Assembly: GCA_946479905.1 (NCBI GenBank)
Contig: CAMLIA010000254.1
Coordinates: 1-5,228 of the forward strand
DNA length: 5,228 nt
Direction: 5' to 3'
From: an uncultured Frankiales bacterium
GTDB lineage: Bacteria > Actinomycetota > Actinomycetes > Mycobacteriales > SCTD01
Position 1 is the stretch's first letter. Each line of letters begins with the position of its first letter. The notes beneath the pieces were generated by a model. That model was not told the origin of the DNA. It did not search any database and saw only the letters and a program-made list of their open reading frames with translations. Position numbers and translations under genes: made by a program. Positions 1 through 4,536 of this stretch are shown here, one piece after another.

Positions 1-16
1 CGGGCGCCATGACCCC

Positions 17-22
17 AGGAGG
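17..22 (+). promoter_or_regulatory. Ribosome binding site of the first gene
   Basis: A perfect AGGAGG lies 8 nt before a GTG at 31. Another in-frame GTG at 22 overlaps the Shine-Dalgarno itself and cannot use it, so the site decides in favour of the start at 31. The bases before it may hold the end of an upstream gene: stops occur at 10-12 in frame 1 and at 36-38 in frame 3. Too little sequence is present to say which, if either, ends a real gene. Confidence 0.75.
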
Positions 23-30
23 TGCGGACC

Positions 31-282
31 GTGGCTGACGAGACCGTCCGTAATACGCAAGGGGCCGAGACTGCGGAATCCGGACCCGAGCGTCCGGAGG
101 TCCGCGTCGGATTCCGCTACCAGGACGGAGAAGTCCTCAGCCCGGAGCGCGAGGCCCAGAGCGAGGACGACGAGATCCCCGAGGCGGTCCTCGACCTCGG
201 CGACGGCGAGTGGCTCACGCTCGGCGACCTCCGTGCCATGCACGCCGAGCGGCTGGAACAGATGTTGGAGGACTGGGAATGA
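31..282 (+). CDS. Small acidic hypothetical protein (83 aa)
   Basis: I do not recognise this protein. It starts at GTG 31, placed by the AGGAGG at 17-22. The product is strongly acidic: the first half is low-complexity and rich in Glu, Asp and Pro, and probably disordered. The C-terminal third, around residues 53-83 (a Leu-Asp-Leu-Gly-Asp-Gly turn followed by a Leu/Ala/Glu-rich stretch), looks like a short strand-turn and one amphipathic helix. There is no signal peptide, membrane span or Cys motif. The stop at 280-282 overlaps the next ATG at 279 (ATGA), so it is translationally coupled to the zinc-knuckle gene. Acidic small proteins of this kind are common in actinophage early or accessory regions, where some act as inhibitors of host proteins or DNA mimics. 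Nothing here shows that for this one. Confidence 0.75.
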   Translation: MADETVRNTQGAETAESGPERPEVRVGFRYQDGEVLSPEREAQSEDDEIPEAVLDLGDGEWLTLGDLRAMHAERLEQMLEDWE

Positions 283-533
283 CCGAGACGCCGAATGCTC
301 ACACGCCCCCGGCCGAGTCTGGCCACCGCCACCTCAACGAGCGATGCTCCGAGTGCGGGCTCGAACGGCGCTACTGCCCGCACGGATCGGCGCTGTCTGA
401 CAAACCCACTCTGCTCGCGAGATGTAGCCATTGCGGCCAGCCGCTGCCCCACGCCGGGACGTCGTGGCGGGAAGCCGCTGCCTGCGTAGCGTCCGAAATC
501 CCCTCTTCGCCCGGAACGCGGAGCGACTCGTGA
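279..533 (+). CDS. Small zinc-knuckle protein (84 aa)
   Basis: The start is ATG 279, overlapping the previous stop. A GGAGG at 267-271 lies 7 nt upstream, better placed than anything for the in-frame ATG at 210. The protein has two Cys-x2-Cys knuckles: C23-S-E-C26 followed by C33 and H35, and C49-S-H-C52 followed by H58. They could bind one zinc (C23/C26/C49/C52) as a zinc ribbon, or two with the His residues. The N-terminal 20 residues and the Ser/Pro-rich tail look disordered. Small treble-clef or ribbon proteins like this are frequent in actinophages and mostly unassigned; binding of nucleic acid or protein is plausible but not shown. The stop at 531-533 overlaps the GTG of the next gene (GTGA). 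Confidence 0.75.
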   Translation: MTETPNAHTPPAESGHRHLNERCSECGLERRYCPHGSALSDKPTLLARCSHCGQPLPHAGTSWREAAACVASEIPSSPGTRSDS

Positions 534-646
534 CGCCGCGGCACCGCAGCGTGGCTGCGTTCCAGGCGCTGGTCATCGGTGGTGTCATGGTCGTGGTCCT
601 GGCGGTGCTGGTCGTGTTGATCTTGACGTCGGGACCGAGCCGATGA
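530..646 (+). CDS. Tiny single-span membrane protein (38 aa)
   Basis: The start is GTG 530, overlapping the previous stop, with GCGGAG at 518-523 six nt upstream. The same frame is open further upstream, but that part is the shadow of the zinc-knuckle gene. The product has a short basic N-terminus (Arg4, His5, Arg6), one hydrophobic segment at about residues 10-32 rich in Val and Leu, and a short Ser-Gly-Pro-Ser-Arg tail. The positive charge before the span predicts the N-terminus inside. There is no lipobox or cleavage site, so it reads as an anchored membrane peptide rather than a secreted protein. It lacks the soluble tail expected of an Rz-like spanin. A single-span holin-like role is possible, but no endolysin gene is beside it. 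It is coupled to the next gene by an ATGA overlap at 643-646. The function is unknown. Confidence 0.65.
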   Translation: MTPRHRSVAAFQALVIGGVMVVVLAVLVVLILTSGPSR

Positions 647-828
647 CCGCGCCGGTGGAGACGGTGGAGCTCCCGGAGGACATGACCCCCGCGGAGTACC
701 GGCGTCGTGCCCGAGCGCTGGCACAGCAGGCGGAGACGTGCGGTCACGGCCCTCTGGCTGACCGGCTGGTCGCCACGGCCCAGGTGTTCGCCCTGTGCGC
801 CCTCTCGGCAGCGGAGGTGCGATCGTGA
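643..828 (+). CDS. Small helical hypothetical protein (61 aa)
   Basis: I do not recognise this protein. It starts at ATG 643 inside the ATGA overlap. The Shine-Dalgarno is weak, so translation probably depends on ribosomes finishing the membrane-peptide gene. After an acidic Thr/Val/Glu lead, a Met-Thr-Pro-Ala-Glu motif at about residues 14-18 caps a basic helix (Arg-Arg-Arg-Ala-Arg). A second Ala/Leu-rich helix covers about residues 38-58. Two Cys residues, about 33 and 52, are far apart and do not form a knuckle. The second helix is fairly hydrophobic but contains polar residues and is more likely packed in a helical hairpin than in a membrane. The stop at 826-828 overlaps the GTG of the nucleotidyltransferase. 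Confidence 0.65.
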   Translation: MTAPVETVELPEDMTPAEYRRRARALAQQAETCGHGPLADRLVATAQVFALCALSAAEVRS

Positions 829-1625
829 GCGAGGGTCGACCGAACGTGAACTACGGGGACCGCGACGAGGCGATGGCCGGGGAGATCCTCCGGACGGTCG
901 TCGGATCGGGTGTGCATGGCATCGCGATCGCGGGCACCGACGACCACGACGAGATGGGCGTGTATATCGAGCGCCCGGGGACCGTCCTCGGCCTCTCGGA
1001 GGGCCGCGGGGACTACATCTCCCGGACCCAGCCTGAGGGCGTCCGGTCAGGTCCCGGCGACACCGACCTGGTCATGTACTCGCTTCGGAAGTACCTGCGG
1101 CTCGCCGCGAAGGGGAACCCGACGGCCCTGATCCCGCTCTACGCGCCCGCCGGCCACGTCCTAGCGTGCAACGAGCTCGGCGCCGAGTTGCGGGACGCCC
1201 GGCACTGGTTCCTGTCACAGGAGGCCGTCGAACGGTTCCTCGGGTACATGCACTCCCAGCACGAGCGGATGCTCGGGCGCGGCAAGCAGAACCGTGTCCC
1301 GAACCGGCCGGAGCTGATCGAGAAGTACGGCTGGGACGTGAAGTACGGAAGTCACGCTCTGCGCCTCGCCTACCAGGGCTGGGAGATCGCTGCCCACGGA
1401 ACGCTGACCCTGCCCCTACGGCCGGACCATCGTGAACGTGTCCTCTCGGTCAAGCGCGGCGAGGTCGACCGCGACGAGGTGTCGGCCGAGATCACCGAAC
1501 ACGAGATGGCCGTGCGGAAGGTGCTCGACCTCGGCATGTCCGCGGTACCTGAACGCCCGAACCTGGCCGCGATCAACGAGTGGTCAGTCCACGCTCACGG
1601 CCGTTCCTGGGGGTGGCGATCGTGA
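825..1625 (+). CDS. Phage nucleotidyltransferase, RlaP/PF10127-like (266 aa)
   Basis: This is a member of the DNA polymerase beta-type nucleotidyltransferase superfamily, close to PF10127 (named RlaP, for RNA-repair-linked polymerase beta family). The start is GTG 825, with GGAGGTG at 813-819 five nt upstream and a GTGA overlap with the preceding stop. Near the N-terminus, Gly27-Ser28 begins the catalytic signature and Asp40-x-Asp42 supplies the metal-binding pair, followed by the strand Gly-Val-Tyr-Ile-Glu. Downstream is the family's typical stretch around 'LRKYLRLAAKGNPT'. The C-terminal half is a helical domain with a conserved-looking Gly-Ser-His-Ala-Leu-Arg-Leu and a Leu-Thr-Leu-Pro-Leu end. 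The family transfers a nucleotide from an NTP to an RNA, protein or small molecule. The substrate of phage members is not established as far as I know, and the RNA-repair role is inferred from bacterial gene neighbourhoods. The length is normal and the gene appears intact. Confidence 0.85.
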   Translation: MSEGRPNVNYGDRDEAMAGEILRTVVGSGVHGIAIAGTDDHDEMGVYIERPGTVLGLSEGRGDYISRTQPEGVRSGPGDTDLVMYSLRKYLRLAAKGNPTALIPLYAPAGHVLACNELGAELRDARHWFLSQEAVERFLGYMHSQHERMLGRGKQNRVPNRPELIEKYGWDVKYGSHALRLAYQGWEIAAHGTLTLPLRPDHRERVLSVKRGEVDRDEVSAEITEHEMAVRKVLDLGMSAVPERPNLAAINEWSVHAHGRSWGWRS

Positions 1626-2188
1626 GCCTCCGTCGTACCGGGCTGGCCCGGAAGACCCAACTGCGCCGGCAGGCCGAGCTGAAGCGCACCCCGCTCGCCC
1701 GGAAGCGTGAGCTGCGCGCCCGGTCCGTGAAGGCCGCGCGGCCGCGGGACACGGGCCCCACGCCGGCGCAACGTCACCTGGTGGTCGAGCGGGCCGGCGG
1801 GTGCTGCGAGCTCTGCGGGGCCATCCTCCACGACGGCCACCAGTGGCTCGCCGCCCACTCGTTCCACCACCGGCAAGCCCGCGGCATGGGCGGTAGCCGG
1901 CGCGCCGCAGCGAACTCGCCGTCGAACATCCTGCTGACGTGCGGCTCGGGCACCACGGGCTGTCACGGGTTCATCGAGGCCCACCGCACCTCGGCTGAGG
2001 AGGAGGGCTGGCTGGTCCGCCACGGCGTCGACCCCGCGACGGTGGTGGTCACGGTTCACGCCAAGATCTGGGCGTGGCGCGTCGTCGACGGCGGACCGGT
2101 TCGGGTTGGGGCCGAGGTCGAGTCCCCGCGGTTCACCCGCCGGGTCCTCCTCACCGACGACGGCGAGTACGCGGAGGTCGCAGCATGA
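1622..2188 (+). CDS. HNH endonuclease-like protein (188 aa)
   Basis: The start is GTG 1622 in a GTGA overlap, with a G-rich, moderate Shine-Dalgarno at 1609-1616. The first 45 residues are very basic and contain a repeated Leu-Ala-Arg-Lys unit, typical of phage HNH proteins that grip DNA through a disordered Arg/Lys tail. The zinc-supported HNH domain follows: C62-E-L-C65; the His cluster H79/H82/H83 with Arg-Gly-Met-Gly-Gly after it; N102; then C107 and C114-H115, with H121 further on. The order Cys pair, His-His, Asn, Cys...Cys-His matches the beta-beta-alpha metal finger of HNH nucleases, with H82 or H83 the likely general base. A C-terminal region from about residue 125 is not part of the motif. 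Roles in this family include packaging nicking, homing and recombination; which applies here is unknown. It is coupled to the next gene by ATGA. Confidence 0.85.
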   Translation: MSLRRTGLARKTQLRRQAELKRTPLARKRELRARSVKAARPRDTGPTPAQRHLVVERAGGCCELCGAILHDGHQWLAAHSFHHRQARGMGGSRRAAANSPSNILLTCGSGTTGCHGFIEAHRTSAEEEGWLVRHGVDPATVVVTVHAKIWAWRVVDGGPVRVGAEVESPRFTRRVLLTDDGEYAEVAA

Positions 2189-2439
2189 CGTGTCCGCACC
2201 CGGAGAAGCACCGCCACGCCACCGAGGGCGGGGCGCTGAAGCACCTCCAGAAGATGGACCGGACCAAGGGCGTCGATCTGGGACTCCGGCCGTACCCGTG
2301 CGGTGACCACTGGCACCTCGGCCACAAGGGCGACGGGAAGGCCGCCCGGATCGGGCCGGTCAACGAGAAGGCTCTGGTCCGAGCGCTCCGCTCCGGCGCG
2401 AAGGCAACGAAGGCCTCACGAAAGAGGAGGAAGCGGTGA
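2185..2439 (+). CDS. Small Cys/His zinc-binding phage protein (84 aa)
   Basis: The start is ATG 2185, with GGAGGT at 2173-2178 six nt upstream and an ATGA overlap. The N-terminus carries Cys3-Pro-His5 and H9/H11. A middle stretch is Lys-rich and probably helical. The motif Pro-Tyr-Pro-Cys39-Gly-x-His-Trp-His44-Leu-Gly-His47 follows. I have seen the layout of a Cys-Pro-His start, a basic helix and an aromatic 'WHLGH'-type end in small unnamed proteins of actinophages and Actinobacteria, and it suggests one zinc site formed by Cys3, Cys39 and two His. The last 35 residues are Lys/Arg-rich (ending Arg-Lys-Arg-Arg-Lys-Arg), consistent with nucleic-acid binding. The biological role is not known. 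Confidence 0.75.
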   Translation: MTCPHPEKHRHATEGGALKHLQKMDRTKGVDLGLRPYPCGDHWHLGHKGDGKAARIGPVNEKALVRALRSGAKATKASRKRRKR

Positions 2440-2747
2440 CGGTCTACGTCGACGACATGCGCCGGCCGGCGAACCTGACTGGCCGCCCGGCCCGCTGGTC
2501 GCACCTGATGGCCGACACCCGGGACGAGCTGATGCAGGCCGCGCTCGACCTCGGGCTGCGGCTGGAGTGGGTCCAGCACCCGGGGACGCACCGCGAGCAC
2601 TTCGACGTGACCGAGACCGTCCGCCAGATCGCGATCGCCCGTGGCATCGCGGAGCCCATCTCGTACCCGCGGCAGACCGGCGAGTTACTCGCCCGCAAGC
2701 GCGCGGACCACCAGTCCACCGACGCCCCCGGGGAGGGAGCACGTTGA
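2436..2747 (+). CDS. DUF4031 domain protein (103 aa)
   Basis: The start is GTG 2436, with GAGGAGG at 2424-2430 five nt upstream and a GTGA overlap. The sequence matches DUF4031 (PF13223) along most of its length: the N-terminal Thr-Val-Tyr-Val-Asp-Asp-Met, then Arg20-Trp21-Ser22-His23-Leu24, Ala-Asp-Thr at 26-28, the pattern Asp-Glu-Leu...Leu-Gly-Leu-Arg at 30-42, and His52...His55-Phe-Asp57-Val-Thr. Conserved Asp6, Asp7, His23, His52, His55 and Asp57 could make a metal site, but the family has no established activity that I know of. DUF4031 genes are widespread in Actinobacteria and common in their phages. Leu84 is encoded by TTA (2685-2687), a very rare codon at this GC content. The stop overlaps the TTG start of the following long gene. 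Confidence 0.88.
   Translation: MTVYVDDMRRPANLTGRPARWSHLMADTRDELMQAALDLGLRLEWVQHPGTHREHFDVTETVRQIAIARGIAEPISYPRQTGELLARKRADHQSTDAPGEGAR
2685..2687 (+). other. In-frame TTA leucine codon in the DUF4031 gene
   Basis: The TTA lies in frame in the DUF4031 gene (Leu84). I saw no other TTA codon in the predicted genes. In Streptomyces TTA is read only by the bldA tRNA, which becomes active late in development. If the host were a Streptomyces, this gene and the coupled one behind it could depend on bldA. In other hosts it is merely a rare codon. Confidence 0.8.
2732..2737 (+). promoter_or_regulatory. Ribosome binding site selecting a TTG start
   Basis: GGAGGG sits six nt before TTG 2744, which forms a TTGA overlap with the DUF4031 stop at 2745-2747. 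The frame is open back to 2303, but that stretch lies antiphase inside two well-supported genes. The site therefore supports TTG 2744 as the true start of the 461-aa gene. Confidence 0.75.
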
Positions 2748-4129
2748 ACACCATCCCGCAGCCATCCGATCCGGCCGGCAAGGTACGCCGCGACCTCACG
2801 GAGATCATCGACCTGTCCGCCCGGCTCCTCAGCCAGGCCGTGAACGACGCGAACGCCCAGATCGACGGCACCAGCCTGCCCGGCGGCCGCGCGATGATCG
2901 CCCTCGCGCTCGTCAACGACCCGGAGACGTTCGAGCGGCGCGTCGAGCTCGCCGAGCGCGCATGGTTCGCCCACGCCGCGGCGGTTGGCGCGGTCCGCCT
3001 CGTCGACGGCGTCACCGTGCTGCTCGACGAGGACCACCGGCCCGACCTCGCCGCCGACGAGGATGACGACGACACCGCCCCAGCGCTCCAGATCATCCGC
3101 TACTGGTCCGAGCGGTACCGGTGGCAGCTCGGGATGGTGTGGGACCACATCCCCACGATCAGCACCGAGGCGAGGTTCCTCCGCAACCCGGAGGTCCTCG
3201 CGTACGTCGCCGCCCACCATGCCTCGGACTGGGTGCACTTGGCCCGCGACATCAACCGCGCCCGCCGGCACCTCGAGTCCATCCTGTACGCCGGCAGCCG
3301 CCCGGACCGGTCGCGCGTGATCTGCAACAACCCGACCTGCACGGACCGGAAGAAGCTGATCAAGGTCCACGGCCCGACCTACGTCGTCGCCTGGTCGTGC
3401 CTCGCGTGCGGCACCACCGTCCCCGAGGAGCGCCGATGCGATAGCTGCGGCCGCCGCGCGCTCCCGTCACCCGACGACGAGTGCCGGCGGATGGTCGGCA
3501 AGAAGGCCGACCGCCACCCCTGCGAAGGCCAGCTCGTCTCCGTGGTCGCCCTCGATCACTGCCCGAACCTGTGGTGCCACACCGCAGCGCCCGCAGCCGA
3601 GATCCGCGCCAGCGACCCCACCACGGACCGGTGGAAGTGCACCGGCTGCAAGAAGCGCTACGACACCGACGAGTTCGAGGCCGCCTATGCCGCGATGCTC
3701 AAGGACACCGGAGCCGAACGGTTCGTCACCGTCGCCGAAGCGGTCGCCACCCTCGTGAAGCAGGGCCGCCCCGAGGTCACCGTCCGCTCCTGGTTGAAGC
3801 CACCACGCCGCCACGTCGAGGACCGGTGCACCGTCTGCAAGCGCCGCTGGCCACCACGTGAGTACAACGTCTGCCCCGGCAAGGTGAAGGGCTCGCTGGA
3901 GAAGTGCGGCGGCGAACTGCGCCCGGTGCGCCGCGGCAACCCGGACGACGTCATCGAGGCGTACTGCGATCTCGCCACCCACAAGACCTACGTGTGGTGG
4001 CCCGACATGTGGCGCCGCCACCTGGTCACGAAGGCCAAGGCCGACCGTCAGAAGGCCCGCGCCGCCGAGCGCCGAGCCGCGGAGGAAGCCGAAGCCGCCG
4101 CGACACGCGACGGAGCGGACACGGCGTGA
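2744..4129 (+). CDS. Multi-zinc-knuckle protein with probable helix-turn-helix (461 aa)
   Basis: This is the largest gene of the window, with a TTG start set by GGAGGG at 2732-2737. Residues 1-190 are a helical, Cys-free domain with an acidic Asp/Glu run near 105-112 and a Trp-rich second half. From 194 come serial Cys pairs: C194/C199, C219-L-A-C222, C232-D-S-C235, C247, C260, C273/C278, and C299-T-G-C302. A helix-turn-helix-like segment follows at about 327-353 (Val-Ala-Glu-Ala...Val-Thr-Val-Arg-Ser-Trp-Leu), resembling a MerR or excisionase recognition unit. A further zinc site is C362-T-V-C365 with C377/C388. The tail is a charged Ala/Glu/Arg coiled-coil-like stretch (about 425-461). The layout suggests a DNA-binding protein made of three or more zinc ribbons and one HTH, perhaps a phage regulator or a structural DNA-organising protein. 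I recall similar unnamed 'helix-turn-helix' proteins in actinophages, but I know no function. Confidence 0.8.
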   Translation: MNTIPQPSDPAGKVRRDLTEIIDLSARLLSQAVNDANAQIDGTSLPGGRAMIALALVNDPETFERRVELAERAWFAHAAAVGAVRLVDGVTVLLDEDHRPDLAADEDDDDTAPALQIIRYWSERYRWQLGMVWDHIPTISTEARFLRNPEVLAYVAAHHASDWVHLARDINRARRHLESILYAGSRPDRSRVICNNPTCTDRKKLIKVHGPTYVVAWSCLACGTTVPEERRCDSCGRRALPSPDDECRRMVGKKADRHPCEGQLVSVVALDHCPNLWCHTAAPAAEIRASDPTTDRWKCTGCKKRYDTDEFEAAYAAMLKDTGAERFVTVAEAVATLVKQGRPEVTVRSWLKPPRRHVEDRCTVCKRRWPPREYNVCPGKVKGSLEKCGGELRPVRRGNPDDVIEAYCDLATHKTYVWWPDMWRRHLVTKAKADRQKARAAERRAAEEAEAAATRDGADTA

Positions 4130-4137
4130 CGAGCAGC

Positions 4138-4188
4138 CAGCAGCAGCCTGAACCGGTAGTGTGTGTATCACCGGTTCGGCTGCTGCTG
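4138..4188 (+). terminator. Large imperfect hairpin, possible terminator or leader element
   Basis: The hairpin begins nine nt after the stop of the 461-aa gene. Its left arm is 4138-4148 plus 4150-4157 and its right arm is 4170-4188. They pair over about 19 bp with a single bulged T at 4149 and a 12-nt GT-rich loop (4158-4169). The inner stem contains the palindrome ACCGGT on both arms. No T-run follows, which is usual for stem-type terminators in high-GC actinobacterial DNA. Termination is the simplest reading; an operator or a processed RNA are alternatives. Confidence 0.65.
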
Positions 4189-4207
4189 CATACCCGAACC
4201 CCGGTTC

Positions 4208-4240
4208 AACGCTCCGCCAGGGCCCACCTTGCGGGGCGTT
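4208..4240 (+). terminator. Second hairpin, terminator-like, just before the WhiB gene
   Basis: The arms AACGCTCCGC (4208-4217) and GCGGGGCGTT (4231-4240) pair over 10 bp with one T-G wobble. After a C/T mismatch, AGG (4219-4221) can pair with CCT (4227-4229), leaving a GCCCA loop. The hairpin is 13 nt before the Shine-Dalgarno of the WhiB gene. The tail is CGTCATG with no T-run. It may be a terminator, or an attenuator controlling entry into the downstream genes. Confidence 0.6.
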
Positions 4241-4266
4241 CGTCATGTCCGGTGGAGGTGAGCGCG

Positions 4267-4536
4267 GTGGTCCTCTTCCACGTCCCGGACTTCGACCACC
4301 CGGCCTGCACGAAGCCCGAGCACCTAGCCATCGTCGACGCCGCGTTCGCCAAGCCCGGCGGACCCGCCGGCGACCTGATGCGCAAGGCCCTGTGCACCGG
4401 CTGCCCAGCCTTCGACGCCTGCCTCAACGAGGCCATGACGCGCGGCGAGTGGGGCATGTGGGCCGGCACGACCGGCAACGCCCGCACTCGCGCCGGCGCC
4501 CCGAAGCCGATCATCAAGCGTTCGAAGGTGGCGTGA
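4267..4536 (+). CDS. WhiB-like iron-sulfur regulator, divergent (89 aa)
   Basis: This is a WhiB family protein. In this family four Cys hold a [4Fe-4S] cluster and the protein acts by binding the host principal sigma factor. Visible are Cys14, and C43-x2-C46-x5-C52 (Cys-Thr-Gly-Cys-Pro-Ala-Phe-Asp-Ala-Cys), followed by the Gly60-Glu-Trp62-Gly-Met-Trp-Ala-Gly turn that corresponds to the family's G-[VI]-W-G-G. A basic tail (Lys/Arg near 79-87) could contact DNA. It is short and divergent: the usual Asp/Phe-Phe-Pro stretch after the first Cys is absent. The start is GTG 4267, placed by the near-perfect GGAGGTGA at 4254-4261. An in-frame GTG at 4126, overlapping the upstream stop, would add 47 residues and is less likely. 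Phage WhiB proteins, such as that of mycobacteriophage TM4, interfere with host WhiB function and superinfection. Confidence 0.85.
   Translation: MVLFHVPDFDHPACTKPEHLAIVDAAFAKPGGPAGDLMRKALCTGCPAFDACLNEAMTRGEWGMWAGTTGNARTRAGAPKPIIKRSKVA

Larger units (their letters stand above)
4130..4266 (+). promoter_or_regulatory. Leader region between the two gene blocks
   Basis: This 137-bp stretch is the only clear gap between genes. It holds the two hairpins, a short GAACC-cc-GGTTC inverted repeat at 4196-4207, and the Shine-Dalgarno GGAGGTGA (4254-4261) five nt before GTG 4267. The motif GAACC/GGTTC occurs in the first hairpin and again in the small repeat, which would suit an operator. I see no convincing -35/-10 pair. 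The stretch is open in the WhiB frame from GTG 4126, but its codon choice is unlike the neighbours, so I call it untranslated with moderate confidence. Confidence 0.6.

Noticed and set aside
22..30. GTG 22 as start of the first gene
   Set aside because: It overlaps the AGGAGG itself, while GTG 31 is spaced correctly from it.
2303..2743. Upstream extension of the 461-aa gene
   Set aside because: The added residues are Arg/Pro/Gly-rich and lie out of phase inside the 84-aa zinc gene and the DUF4031 gene. TTG 2744 has a proper Shine-Dalgarno.
2444..3370. Long open frame on the minus strand (308 codons)
   Set aside because: It lies antisense to the DUF4031 and 461-aa genes, both of which have recognisable motifs. 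Long antisense frames are expected at this GC content; no family motif and no matching gene spacing was seen.
4138..4230. tRNA or tmRNA-like structure, prompted by GGTTCAA and a later CCGCCA
   Set aside because: The bases flanking GGTTCAA do not form a T stem, and no acceptor or anticodon arm fits. The pairing is explained better by two simple hairpins.
3467..4246. Minus-strand open frame of 259 codons covering the hairpins
   Set aside because: It is antisense to the Cys-rich half of the 461-aa gene and low-complexity (Gly, Ala, Val), as expected for a shadow of GC-rich coding DNA.
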